A DNA stretch of 64,000 bases, from positions 6,103,501-6,167,500 of the forward strand of contig NZ_AP024488.1 of assembly GCF_021654575.1 (NCBI RefSeq). The letters are read 5' to 3'. The stretch comes from Desulfoluna limicola (GTDB lineage: Bacteria; Desulfobacterota; Desulfobacteria; Desulfobacterales; Desulfolunaceae). Below the pieces are notes generated by a model that worked only from the letters and a program-made list of their open reading frames with translations, was not told the origin of the DNA and made no database searches. A program made the translations under genes and the position numbers. Shown here in pieces: positions 11,583 to 21,014 of this stretch; the first letter of the stretch is position 1; every line of letters starts with the position of its first letter.

Positions 11583-12014
11583 TTAACCCTTCGCCGCGCT
11601 CTTTTTCACGTAATTGGTATTGGGACCCAGAGCCTTGACGGATTCCGTGACCTTCGTCACCACATCCACAAACTTGGTGGATTCGGCAGAAGAGATCCAG
11701 GAGAACTGCAGGCGGCCAGGTTCGACGCCCATGTGCTCCATGAGGTTTTTCATCAGGGCGAACTTTCGACGAGCATAGTAATTACCTTCCAGGTAATGGC
11801 AGTCGCCGGGATGTCAGCCGGAGACCCAAACTGCATCGGCTCCTTCGCGTAAAGCAGCCAGGAAGAACTTGGGGCTCATGCGGCCGGAACAGGGGATCCG
11901 GATCACGCGGACGTTGGCAGGGTACTGGGCTCTGCCCACACCTGCGAGGTCAGCCGCTCCGTAACTGCACCAGTTGCAGAGGAAGCTGACGATTTTCGGT
12001 TCGAAATCAGCCAT
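11583..12014 (-). CDS. Selenocysteine-containing MvhD/FlxD iron-sulfur subunit (in-frame UGA at codon 67)
   Basis: MvhD-type subunits carry a [2Fe-2S] cluster and pass electrons from the oxidoreductase module to HdrA. The 143-residue reading frame is interrupted by TGA at 11814-11816 (codon 67). Read through, the protein is a complete Mvh[13 protein letters not shown] (Cys13, Cys16), Cys42, then VSG-Sec67[18 protein letters not shown]. Cys-type relatives have Cys at the Sec position. A hairpin stands 19-35 bases after the UGA (separate entry). Homology continues in the same frame on both sides, so this is recoding, not a frameshift. Gene callers will report a 66-residue fragment. Confidence 0.9.
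11781..11797 (-). promoter_or_regulatory. SECIS-like hairpin in mvhD
   Basis: On the minus strand ATTACC and GGTAAT enclose loop TGGAA, at bases +20 to +36 counted from the U of UGA. The position matches the hairpins in hdrA and in the small selenoprotein gene, and the loop keeps the GG of bacterial SECIS elements. Confidence 0.75.
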
Positions 12015-12097
12015 TTTATTTCATCTCCTTTGAATTCCGCCCCGAGGGAACAGACCCCGCGGGGCGGAATAAACAGGTTAAGTGCGAAACTCTATCC

Positions 12098-15000
12098 TTA
12101 CGCTTCGACGACGTTGAAGATCTGAGAGAAGATCTGGTCGTTGTCGAAACCTCTGTGACGAATGGCGCCGGAACGACATGAGCCGACACAGAGACCGCAG
12201 CCTTTGCAGAGAACCGGGTTGATCTGGGCTTTGCCTGCTTCCCGGCCTTCGGTCATGAATGACGGAGCGGAGTAGGGGCAGACATTGACGCAGATGCCAC
12301 AGGAGCTGCAGAGTGAGGGAACCACATGGGCGACCTGACCGCTGGTGTGAATGGTCTCACGGGCCAGCAGGGTGATGGCGCGTGACGCCGCCGCTTTTGC
12401 GTGGCCGATGGACTCATCAATGGGCTTGGGATAGTGAGCCATGCCGCAGAGGAAGACACCGTCGGTGGCGAATTCGCTGGGACCAAGCTTGGCATGACGC
12501 TCAACAAAGAAACCGTTGTCGTTCATGGGCAGCTTGAAGAACTGAGCGATCTTCTCATCCCGGTAGGGCAGGACTGCCGTGGCCAGGGAGAGGAGGTCCG
12601 CCTCAATTTCGATGTCGCGTCTCAGCACGTGGTCGGTGGTCTTGATGGTCACCTTGTCACCGTTGACAGAGACTTCGGGCTTTTTGTCTCGGTCGAAGCG
12701 GATGAAGATAACACCTTTTTCACGGGCTTCGCGGTAGAGGAATTCGCGCTCGCCGTAGGTCCGAATGTCACGGTAGAGAATGTAGACGTTGGCTTCGGGG
12801 TTGCGGCGCTTGATCTCCAGGGCGTTGTCGATGCTGTGGGTACAGCAGACACGTGAGCAGTAAGGACGCTCGGGCTCACGGGAACCGACGCACTGGATAA
12901 ATACGGCTGAATTAACGGTCTCGAGAACCGGGTCGTTGGCCTTGAGTTTCTTGTCCATCTCAAGGCTGGTCACGATTCGATCGCTCTTGCCGTAGGAGTA
13001 TTCTGACGGGACGTAGGGCTGAGCACCGGTGGCCATAACGGCTACGCCGTGCTTGATGACGGTCTCCTCATCACCGGAAACAAGGGAGGACTCGAAGTTG
13101 CCCACGAAGCCTTCCACGTTTTCAAGGGTGGTGTTGAGGTGAACGGTGATGTTCTCGTCCTGATTCACTTCCTCAATGACCTCTGCAAGCTTGCTTGCGA
13201 TGTCTTCGCCGGAAGCGGTGCGGAACAGGTTGTTCGCCTGGCCGCCGAGAATGTCATCACGCTCTACGATGTGGGTTTTGTAACCCTGCTTGGAGAGGCT
13301 CTGTGCGGTGGTCATGCCGGAGAGGCCGCCACCGAGAACCATGGCAGTCTGGTTGACCTGCAGTTCCGCTTCATCGAGGGGCTGGAAGAGAGCCACTTTG
13401 GCGATGGACATGCGAATGAGGTCCTTTGCCTTTTCTGTGGCCTGCTCCGGAACATCCTTGTGTACCCAGGAGTTCTGGTTACGGATGTTGGTCATCTCGA
13501 AGAGGTACTTGTTGAGTCCTGCCGCAAGGAGGGTCTCCTGGAAGAGGCCTTCGTGGGTCTTGGGAGTACAGGCTGCAACAACAACACGGTTCAGGTTCTG
13601 CTCTTTGATGGTCTCAGCGATCTTGTCCTGAGTGTCCTGGGAGCAGGAGAAGAGGTTGTTGGTGACAAACTCGACGTAGGGAAGAGACCGGGCATACTCT
13701 GCAACCGCCTCGACATCCACCGTGCCTGCGATGTTGGTGCCGCAGGAGCAGACGAAGACGCCGACCCTGGGACGCTCACCGCTGACATCAAGCTGGGTGA
13801 CGCTTTCAGCTTCTTTGGTGACGGTGTTTCGAGCAGAGGCGATGGCTTCACCGGCCGCTGCAGCTGCCGCACTGGCATCCACGATGGACTCGGGGATGTC
13901 TTTGGGGCCCTGGAACGCGCCGCAGACAAAAATACCTTCACGGCTGGTGGCCACGGGGTTGAATGCGGAGGTCTTGGCGAAGTTGCTGGGGGTCAGATCA
14001 ATCTCCAGCTTCTTGGCAAGCTCGATGGTCTCGGGAGCTGCCTCAAGGCCGATGGAGAGAACGATCATGCCGAAGACTTCGGTCTCAATGCGACCGTCTT
14101 CGGTGACGTAGCGAACTTCCAGGTCATCGGTCTCAGGAATCGGGTTGATGGTGTGAACCCGGCTCCGAACGAAACGAATGCCCTTTTCCTTGCTCTTCTC
14201 ATAGTAAGCTTCGAAGTCTTTACCCGGAGTACGCATGTCCATGTAGAAGATGGCGCAATCCAGATCGTCCCCGTTGTGCTCCTTGGCCATAACCGCTTCT
14301 TTGACGGCGTACATACAGCAGACGCCGGAGCAGTGACCGTTGTCACAGCGGTTGATGTCCCGTGAACCGATGCACTGGAACCAGGCAATTTTCTTGGGCT
14401 CTTCATGGTCCTTGCTCCTGCGTGTCAGGTGTCCCTGGGTGGGGCCTGAAGCGGAGAGGATTCGTTCGAACTCAAGGGAGGTTACAACGTTGGGGAACTT
14501 GGTGTACTGGTAGGTATCAAAGATGGAGGGATCAAAAGGCTTGAAGCCTGTGGCAAGGACCACGGAACCCACGTTGAGGGTGGACTCTTTGGCGGTCTGC
14601 GTGTAGTCGATGGCTCCGGTGGGGCACACCTTGGCGCAGTTTCCGCACTTGTCTTTGATCAACTTGATACACTGGGTGGGATCGATCGCGTATTTAAGAG
14701 GAACCGCCTGGTCGTATTCGACGTAGACGGCTTTACGCTTGATCAGGTTTGCGTTGTAAGGGTCTGTGACTTTCTTGGGACATTTTTCGGCACAGAGACC
14801 GCAGGCGATACATTTGTCTTCGTCTACAAACCTAGGTCTCTCGTTCAAGGTAACTTCAAAATTACCTGCTTCGCCCTGAATGTCAATTACGTCAGAAAGG
14901 GTTTTTAACTCAATGTTCAGATGCCGGCCGACCTCGACCAGTTTAGGGGAGATAATTCACATTGCACAGTCGTTGGTGGGAAAAGTCTTGTCCAGCTGGG

Positions 15001-15136
15001 ACATGACACCGCCAATAGAGGGCCCCTTTTCGACCAGGTATACGTAATAACCTGAATCGGCCAGATCCAGGGCAGTCTGCATACCGGCGATACCCCCCCC
15101 GACGACCATCACGGATCCGATTACATCCTTAGACAT
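12098..15136 (-). CDS. hdrA: HdrA, long form with two flavin modules and selenocysteine at residue 60
   Basis: HdrA is the flavin hub of heterodisulfide reductase-type complexes, where electrons are bifurcated between ferredoxin and a disulfide. The 1012-residue frame is broken only by TGA at 14957-14959 (codon 60). Read through, it gives FPTNDCAM[15 protein letters not shown], where relatives have Cys. Domains in order: FAD site VVGGGIAGM (11-19), ferredoxin motifs from 109 and 156, CSGVCC, an HdrA N-domain ([13 protein letters not shown], about 462), a second FAD site (VLGGGLSGM, about 600), and C-terminal ferredoxins at about 942 and 980. Ordinary HdrA is about 650 residues, so this is a duplicated form. 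The start is the ATG at 15136 after AGGAG. hdrB and hdrC are not adjacent. Confidence 0.92.
14924..14941 (-). promoter_or_regulatory. SECIS-like hairpin in hdrA
   Basis: On the minus strand CTGGTC and GGCCGG (two G-U pairs) enclose the loop GAGGTC, at +19 to +36 from the UGA. The GGUC in the apical loop is the classic SelB-binding feature of bacterial SECIS elements. Confidence 0.85.
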
Positions 15137-15247
15137 GGCTTCTTTCTCCTGTTGAATGGTGCGCAGGCGCATTCAAATCGCTGAGAACGGCCTAGCAGTG
15201 TTACAAAATATTCCAAATAAACCTGAAAAGTTATATTTCCAGAATTA

Positions 15248-15265
15248 GCAAGCGCTCCCGCTTGC
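15248..15265. promoter_or_regulatory. Hairpin in the hdrA-miaA divergent region
   Basis: GCAAGCG-CTCC-CGCTTGC, a perfect 7-bp stem, lies about 110 bases upstream of hdrA. It may be an operator or part of the hdrA leader. The rest of 15137-15454 is AT-rich spacer with the miaA promoter listed separately. Confidence 0.4.
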
Positions 15266-15329
15266 AGCTATCCTACCTTATATTAAAGATAAAATGAGCA
15301 AATACACTTACTACCCGCTATATTGGGTG

Positions 15330-15358
15330 TTGTCAATAGAATTATATTTATATATTAA
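15330..15358 (+). promoter_or_regulatory. Probable sigma-70 promoter of miaA
   Basis: TTGTCA (15330-15335), 17-base AT-rich spacer, TATTAA (15353-15358). It would give a leader of about 90 bases before the miaA ATG. Confidence 0.55.
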
Positions 15359-15454
15359 GGGACTAAATGTCCGTTGATGGTGCGGCCCTTCAAGGTGAAA
15401 TGCCGACTGAACCCGGATTCAATCCGTTTAATTAAATATACATTATTTACTGGT

Positions 15455-16369
15455 ATGAATAGAAAAATTGTTGTCATATGCGGTCCCACCGGTGTAGGAA
15501 AAACCTCTGCTGCAATAGAGGTTTGCAGGCGTTTTTCCGGGGAAGTTGTCGGGGCAGATTCCATGCAGGTTTATCGGCAGATGGATATCGGTACGGCAAA
15601 ACCCACGGCCGAGGAGCAGCGACTTGCCACTCACCACATGATCGATGTGGTGGACCCTGATGAACACTATGATGCTGCTCTGTTTGCCGCACAGGCAGAC
15701 GACGTGATCGCTTCCCTTGGCGGAAAAGGGGTGCTTCCCGTGGTTGCAGGGGGGACCGGGCTCTATGTGAAAGCCCTGATCCATGGGCTTTCCGAGGCAA
15801 TCCCTTCAGATAAGGGGGTTTCCCAACGTTTGGAAGCGGAGGTGTCAGAGCTCGGGTCGGCAGCACTTCATGCCCGTCTGGCACAGGTGGATCCCGATTA
15901 CGCAGCCAAGATCAGCGGCAACGATCCGGCACGAATAGTGCGGGCCCTTTCTGTGTATGAAGTCACGGGCAAGCCCTTGAGTGCCCATCATGCGGAACAC
16001 GCGTTTGCTGAATCGCGGTACGAAGCCTTGAAAATCTGTCTCTTTTCGGATCGAGAGACTCTCTATGACAGGATCAACCGGCGTGTGGACCTGATGGTGG
16101 AGGAGGGGCTTTTGGACGAGGTGCGAGGGCTTCTTGCCAAGGGGTACCATAGGGGCTTGAAATCCATGGGCTCCATCGGGTACCGTCATATGGTGGAGCA
16201 TCTTGAAGATGGGGTCTCCTGGGAGGAGACGATTCGTCTTTTGAAACGGGACACACGGCGATTTGCAAAACGTCAGCTCACCTGGTTCCGATCGGATGCC
16301 GAGATGACGTGGCTGGCTCCGGGGGATCATGACGGACTCTTTTCTGCGGTTGAAGAATTTATTATATAA
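15455..16369 (+). CDS. miaA: tRNA dimethylallyltransferase
   Basis: MiaA transfers a dimethylallyl group to N6 of A37 in tRNAs that read UNN codons. The 304-residue product begins MNRKIVVICGPTGVGKT, with the P-loop at residues 10-17. It then has DSMQVYRQMDIGTAKP, HHMIDVVDP, the substrate motif VVAGGTGLYVKALIHG and DPARIVRAL, all in the usual order. The ATG at 15455 is chosen because homology begins there; the frame is open 27 codons further upstream and no clear Shine-Dalgarno sequence is seen. The next gene follows 16 bases later and is probably co-transcribed. Confidence 0.95.
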   Translation: MNRKIVVICGPTGVGKTSAAIEVCRRFSGEVVGADSMQVYRQMDIGTAKPTAEEQRLATHHMIDVVDPDEHYDAALFAAQADDVIASLGGKGVLPVVAGGTGLYVKALIHGLSEAIPSDKGVSQRLEAEVSELGSAALHARLAQVDPDYAAKISGNDPARIVRALSVYEVTGKPLSAHHAEHAFAESRYEALKICLFSDRETLYDRINRRVDLMVEEGLLDEVRGLLAKGYHRGLKSMGSIGYRHMVEHLEDGVSWEETIRLLKRDTRRFAKRQLTWFRSDAEMTWLAPGDHDGLFSAVEEFII

Positions 16370-16385
16370 AGGAAGGCCTGAGGGT

Positions 16386-18314
16386 ATGCCAACTGAGAAC
16401 CCGTTTAAAAGTAGGGGAGCGTTGACGCTTTGTTTGGTGGCGCTTTTTCTTTGTGTTGCCGGTTGCGGTCAGAAGGACTACAGGGCGGATAAGGCCCTGC
16501 CTGCGGATGAGCAGCTGTTCGCCCGGGCCGAAGAGGCCTTTAATGCCCGCCAATTTGATGAGGCGCTTGAACTCTATGGCGACCTTGTGAAGCGGTTTCC
16601 CGAAAGCGCTGTGGCCCCTGCCGCCCTTTTAAAAAAGGGGATGATTTATGGGGGGAAGGAGGCGTACGACGACGCTCAGGTGGCTCTGTTGCGGGTGTAT
16701 CAGGATTACCCGGAGAGTCCTTTTGCGCCTGTTGCCCTTGTCGAATCCCTGACCTTTTTATACCGCATGGGTGATTTTCCCGGGGTGATTCAAAAGGGGG
16801 TCCAGATACCCGACACCCTCTCCCCATCCGACTATCGGGTGCGGAAATATGCCATCATGGGCGATGCCTACCTTGCCTTAGGGGATCGGGTCGATGCGGT
16901 GGGCGCCTATTTTACCGCCTGCGACATGGTTGATTCCGCTGAGCGCGGCTGGGTGGTGGCTCGCCTTCGAGGGGCTGTGGCGACCTTGACCCTTTCCGAG
17001 GCCGAGGAGATGCTTTCTCGAATTCACGGGAAGGAGAAGCGTGGGTATCTTCTGTTGCAACGCATGAGGGCTCTGGCTGAAGAGGGGGCGGTGGATGAGG
17101 CGCTTCAGGGGCTCAATGATTTTTTAAGCCTCTACAGCGACCACCCTGTCCGAGAAGATGCCATGGCGTTTCGAGAGTTTCTGAGTCGATCGCACTTTAA
17201 CCCCCGGGTACTGGGGTGTCTGCTCCCCTTTACGGGTCGCTATGCCGATTACGGCAGGCAGGCGAGGGAAGGCATTGAACTTGCTTTTCAGGGGGTGGCG
17301 TTACGGCAGGGTTTTGGGGACTTTCAGCTTGTTTTTCGGGACACCGGCTCAGATGATGAGACGACCCGTCAGGCGGTCAGGGAGCTTGTGGCGGCTGGTG
17401 CCGCAGCCATTATCGGTCCGGTGGGCAATGTGGAAAGCGCCACCGACGAGGCCCAGCTTCGCGGGGTGCCCATGATTGCCATGACGGGAAAGGATGGCAT
17501 TGCCGCGTCGGGGGACTTTGTTTTTCGGAATTTTATAACGCCCCGCATGCAGGTGCGCTCTGTGGTCTCTTACGCATTTGAGGTGCTGGGGGTTAACGAT
17601 TTTGCCATCCTTTACCCGGATGAGCCCTATGGCCGTGATTTCATGAATCTCTTCTGGGATGAGGTGGCTCGATACGGTGGGGAGATTCGAGGGGTCGAGG
17701 CATACGGTGCCGATACCGCTGATTTCTCATCTTCCATTAAGAAGTTAACGGGGCTTTGGTACAACAGGCCGGCCAAGGATGGGGATAAGCCGGTCTGGGG
17801 CCGGGTTCTTCCCGAAGGCGTGGAAGGCCAGGGGCCGGTGGTGGACTTTGAGGCGATCTTTATTCCGGATGGAAGCAAGAGCCTGGAGTTGATCCTTCCG
17901 CAGCTTGCTTTTCACGATCTGGGGGGAGTCTACACCCTGGGCACCAACCTGTGGCACAATGCGGACTTGATGGACGCTGCTTCCAAGCACCTCGGCCAGA
18001 GCATTATTCCGGATGGTTTTTTTGCGCGCAGCCGTGACCCGCGTGTGAAACGGTTTGTGACAGCGTTTAAAGGGGCCTTTGGGAGGACCCCCGATTACAT
18101 CGAGGCTGTGGCCTATGATTCGGCATTATTGGTCCTGGGGATTCTTGCCGAGAAGGCCCCTGCCGGCCGGAGTGATGTTCGGGATGCACTTCTGGCGGTC
18201 AATGCCTTTCCGGGTGTTACCGGGTCCACCTCGTTTGATGGAACCGGGGATGCCGATAAAACCCTGACCCTTCTGAAGGGGAAAGGGCGTCGCTTTGTGG
18301 AGGTGCCGAAGTAA
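16386..18314 (+). CDS. LpoA-like lipoprotein: TPR region plus periplasmic-binding fold
   Basis: The 642-residue protein begins with a lipoprotein signal (hydrophobic TLCLVALFLCVAGC, lipobox Cys27), so it should be membrane-anchored in the periplasm. Residues about 40-270 form tetratricopeptide-like helical repeats (EEAFNARQFDEALELYGDLVKRFPES). From about residue 285 there is a type I periplasmic-binding domain (VLGCLLPFTGRYADYGRQAREGIELAF, AAAIIGPVGNVES). This two-part design matches penicillin-binding protein activator LpoA and related ABC-type receptors. A role in peptidoglycan synthesis is inferred; a substrate-binding role is equally possible. The ATG at 16386 is preceded by GAGGGT; an upstream start would overlap miaA. 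Confidence 0.8.
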   Translation: MPTENPFKSRGALTLCLVALFLCVAGCGQKDYRADKALPADEQLFARAEEAFNARQFDEALELYGDLVKRFPESAVAPAALLKKGMIYGGKEAYDDAQVALLRVYQDYPESPFAPVALVESLTFLYRMGDFPGVIQKGVQIPDTLSPSDYRVRKYAIMGDAYLALGDRVDAVGAYFTACDMVDSAERGWVVARLRGAVATLTLSEAEEMLSRIHGKEKRGYLLLQRMRALAEEGAVDEALQGLNDFLSLYSDHPVREDAMAFREFLSRSHFNPRVLGCLLPFTGRYADYGRQAREGIELAFQGVALRQGFGDFQLVFRDTGSDDETTRQAVRELVAAGAAAIIGPVGNVESATDEAQLRGVPMIAMTGKDGIAASGDFVFRNFITPRMQVRSVVSYAFEVLGVNDFAILYPDEPYGRDFMNLFWDEVARYGGEIRGVEAYGADTADFSSSIKKLTGLWYNRPAKDGDKPVWGRVLPEGVEGQGPVVDFEAIFIPDGSKSLELILPQLAFHDLGGVYTLGTNLWHNADLMDAASKHLGQSIIPDGFFARSRDPRVKRFVTAFKGAFGRTPDYIEAVAYDSALLVLGILAEKAPAGRSDVRDALLAVNAFPGVTGSTSFDGTGDADKTLTLLKGKGRRFVEVPK

Positions 18315-18340
18315 AAGATATCGGCCAGGTTGTATAAACA

Positions 18341-18378
18341 AAAAACCCGACGGTGCAGGCACCGTCGGGTTTTTTTTG
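18341..18378 (+). terminator. Rho-independent terminator after the LpoA-like gene
   Basis: ACCCGACGGT-GCAGGC-ACCGTCGGGT is a perfect 10-bp stem followed by eight T. Confidence 0.93.
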
Positions 18379-18409
18379 TTTTTGTGGGATGATTGCCCGG
18401 GCCAATTTT

Positions 18410-18594
18410 GCCTCAGGCGGCCCTGCCGGGGGCCAAACTTTTGCCTGATTTTCATGCTGGGTTTGACACACGGATTTTAAACATTGTCCTTAAACGAATC
18501 TCGCTTTACGTGCGGCTGTGCTTTGCCCTGGGGGGCGAGGGGGACAGCGCATCTGCAGCCTGCTTTCAAGGCGGCACCCCTTGCCGCCGGAGGC
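18410..18594. repeat. Dispersed intergenic repeat, copy 4 (complete, inverted termini)
   Basis: It starts GCCTCAGGCGGC and ends GCCGCCGGAGGC. It shares with copy 3 the blocks CCTGCCGGGGGCCAAAC, CATTGTCCTTAAACGAAT, GCTTTGCCC...GGGCGAGGGG and CTTTCAAGG. It fills the gap between convergent genes, with only about 20 bases between it and the end of the phosphofructokinase gene. Confidence 0.82.
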
Positions 18595-18615
18595 ACAAGT
18601 TGGGCAGAGGTGCCT

Positions 18616-19959
18616 TTATTCTTCGTTTGGGCTTGTCGGGTTTTTGAGGGAGCTTTGCCCTGTGGCCTCAAGGACCGTGGCCCAGAGCTTGCCGGCCGGG
18701 TCCACTTTTTTGCGCTGGGTGATCACCTGGTCCATGGGAACATGGACGAAGTGGTTGTTCCAGTGGCTTACCACCAGCTTGGTTTTTCCTGACATGCCCG
18801 CGTGGACGGCGTCGCGGCCCAGAAAGCTGCAGAAGACGCGGTCATTGGAGTTGGCGGGCAGGCTTCGGATGATGTAGCTGGGGTCGATGTACTTCAGGCT
18901 CATGGGAATCCCCCTCTCCTGGAAGTGGCTCAGGATCCGGTCCTTGAGCAGGAGCCCGATGTCGTAGAGCTTGACGTTGCCGGAAGCGTCGTGCTGGGTC
19001 TGGCGATCCAGGAAGAACTCCTGTCCGGCCCCTTCGGCAACGACAACCACGGCATGGCCCCGTTGTGTGACCCGTTCTTCAAGGTTGTCCAGGAAGCCGT
19101 TAGGTCCATCGATATCAAAGGAAACTTCGGGGATGAGGACGAAATTGACGTCCTGGCGGGCCAGGGCTGCGGTGGCGGCAAGAAAGCCGGACTCCCTGCC
19201 CATGAGTTTGATCAGTCCTATGCCATTTGGGTAGGCTTCGGCTTCGTTGTGGGCCCCGCTGATGGCTTGGGTGGCAATGTCCACGGCTGTGTCGAATCCG
19301 AAGGAGCGCGCCACGAGGTAGACGTCGTTATCAATGGTCTTCGGGATGCCGATGACGCTGATTTTCAGGCCCCTTGTTGTGATGGCATCCGCGATTTTGG
19401 AGGCGGCGGCAAGGGTGCCGTCTCCACCGATCATAAAAAGGATGCCGATGTGCATGCGCTCCAGGCTGTCGACAATCTCCTCGATATCCTGATCGCCACG
19501 TGAGGAGCCGAGGATGGAACCGCCTTTGTCCAGGATGCTCACCACGCTTTCGGGGGTCAGGTCCACCGTGCTGTGGCCGTACTTGGGAATAAACCCCTGG
19601 AGTCCGTGTCGGATGCCGCAGATGTGCTTGACGCCGTAGCGATGGTGGAGCTCCAGAACCACGGAGCGGATGATGTCGTTAAGGCCGGGGCAGAGGCCGC
19701 CACAGGTCACCAGGGCGCAGCGGAGTTTGCTGGGGTCGAAGTAGATCTTTCGCCTGGGGCCGGCCGATTCAAAGGCGGGGGCAGGAAGGTCTCGTTTTTT
19801 GAGCTCCGCCACCTCCTTTTGGTTGACGTGGAGAAGGATGCGCTCATCGTCGTCAACGAAGTAGGTTCCTCCTCCTCGCTCCGTGGGCTGCAGGAGGGGG
19901 GAGGGGATTTTGGCTTCACCAAGGGTCTGGATGGTGGTGTCGATATCTTCAAATCTCAT
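18616..19959 (-). CDS. pfkA: 6-phosphofructokinase (ATP type)
   Basis: This 447-residue enzyme phosphorylates fructose 6-phosphate in glycolysis. Motifs are GGLCPGLND, GSSRGDQD, the nucleotide site IGGDGTLAAA and the catalytic PKTIDNDV. Glycine after GGD (GGDG) is the residue usually linked to ATP rather than pyrophosphate use. The protein is about 120 residues longer than E. coli PfkA because of an extra N-terminal segment of about 85 residues, as in other long bacterial and plant-like PFKs. The ATG at 19959 follows GGGAG at good spacing; the ATGs 5 codons upstream lack one. Confidence 0.9.
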   Translation of the reverse strand: MRFEDIDTTIQTLGEAKIPSPLLQPTERGGGTYFVDDDERILLHVNQKEVAELKKRDLPAPAFESAGPRRKIYFDPSKLRCALVTCGGLCPGLNDIIRSVVLELHHRYGVKHICGIRHGLQGFIPKYGHSTVDLTPESVVSILDKGGSILGSSRGDQDIEEIVDSLERMHIGILFMIGGDGTLAAASKIADAITTRGLKISVIGIPKTIDNDVYLVARSFGFDTAVDIATQAISGAHNEAEAYPNGIGLIKLMGRESGFLAATAALARQDVNFVLIPEVSFDIDGPNGFLDNLEERVTQRGHAVVVVAEGAGQEFFLDRQTQHDASGNVKLYDIGLLLKDRILSHFQERGIPMSLKYIDPSYIIRSLPANSNDRVFCSFLGRDAVHAGMSGKTKLVVSHWNNHFVHVPMDQVITQRKKVDPAGKLWATVLEATGQSSLKNPTSPNEE

Positions 19960-20036
19960 AATCACTCCCATCATGATGTGGCCGGAAGGCCCTCATGGTG
20001 AAGGGAGAGCTCCGGCGAGTAACGACCCGGGTGGGA

Positions 20037-21014
20037 TCAGCTTCCGTTGAACCGGAAGGCGCCCTTGCCCAGGATATCGTGAAGGTGAAGGAGCCCCTTG
20101 ACCCGGCCTTTGTCGTCTATGGCTGGCAGGACGGTGATCTGGTGCTTCTCCATCAGGTTTAATGCGTCGTAGGCCGGGGCTGTGATGGCCACGGAACGGG
20201 GGGCTTGTGTCATGGTTTCGGAGACGGGGCGGGAGATGTCGATGTTCCCTTGGGCCAGCACGTGGCGGGCGTCCCCATCGGAGAGGAGGCCCAGGAGGAC
20301 GTCGTCTTCCCCGGTGACAAAAACGGCACCCAGGCGCCGGGTATCCAGAACGGCAAGGGCTTGGGCGATAGTGGCCGTGGACGGTACCAGAGGGATTTTA
20401 TCTCCGGTAACCATCAGTTCGGACACCTGCAGAGAGAGTCGCTGGCCCAGGGCTCCGGCCGGATGAAATTTTTTAAAATCGTCGGGCTGGAACCCCTTGG
20501 CGTTGATGAGTACCACGGAAAGGGCGTCCCCCATGGCAAGCTGGGCTGTGGTGCTGGACGTGGGGGCGAGCCCCAGGGGGCAGGCCTCTTTTTCCACGCC
20601 GGTGTTGATGACCAGGTCTGCGTGCTTGCCCAGGGTGGAGTTCGGGTTCCCCGTGAAGGCCACCACAGTGCACCCCATGGCTTTGATGCTGGGGATGAGG
20701 TGGTTCAGTTCAATGGTCTCGCCGCTGTTGGATATGGCGAGGACCACATCCCGTGGGGAGGCCATTCCAAGGTCTCCGTGCATGGCTTCCACGGGGTGCA
20801 TGAAAACGGCGCGGGTCCCGGTGCTGCTTAGGGTGGCGGCAATCTTTCGCCCGATGAGGCCGGACTTCCCGATGCCGGTGATGATCACGCGCCCGGTGCT
20901 TTCCAGGATGGCCGTTACGGCTTGTGTGAAGTTGTCGTCAATTTTATCAATAAGGTTGAGGAGGGCGTCGGCTTCCGTGCGGATCACCTCGGCGGCCTGT
21001 TCAATTCGGTTCAT
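20037..21014 (-). CDS. kdsD: Arabinose-5-phosphate isomerase (SIS + CBS domains)
   Basis: This cytoplasmic enzyme converts ribulose 5-phosphate to arabinose 5-phosphate, the first step to KDO for lipopolysaccharide. The 325-residue protein has an N-terminal SIS domain (VIITGIGKSGLIGRKIAATLSS, AISNSGETIEL, TSSTTAQLAMGDALSV) and two C-terminal CBS repeats, the standard KpsF/GutQ/KdsD layout. The start at 21014 (MNRIEQ) follows AAGGAC; the ATG 8 codons upstream does not have one. It is separated from pfkA by 77 bases on the same strand and may be co-transcribed with it. Confidence 0.92.
   Translation of the reverse strand: MNRIEQAAEVIRTEADALLNLIDKIDDNFTQAVTAILESTGRVIITGIGKSGLIGRKIAATLSSTGTRAVFMHPVEAMHGDLGMASPRDVVLAISNSGETIELNHLIPSIKAMGCTVVAFTGNPNSTLGKHADLVINTGVEKEACPLGLAPTSSTTAQLAMGDALSVVLINAKGFQPDDFKKFHPAGALGQRLSLQVSELMVTGDKIPLVPSTATIAQALAVLDTRRLGAVFVTGEDDVLLGLLSDGDARHVLAQGNIDISRPVSETMTQAPRSVAITAPAYDALNLMEKHQITVLPAIDDKGRVKGLLHLHDILGKGAFRFNGS

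Noticed and set aside
14957-14959. Frameshift or nonsense mutation making hdrA a pseudogene
   Set aside because: The frame is the same on both sides of the TGA, the position is a conserved Cys, and a SECIS-like hairpin follows. Selenocysteine explains all of it.
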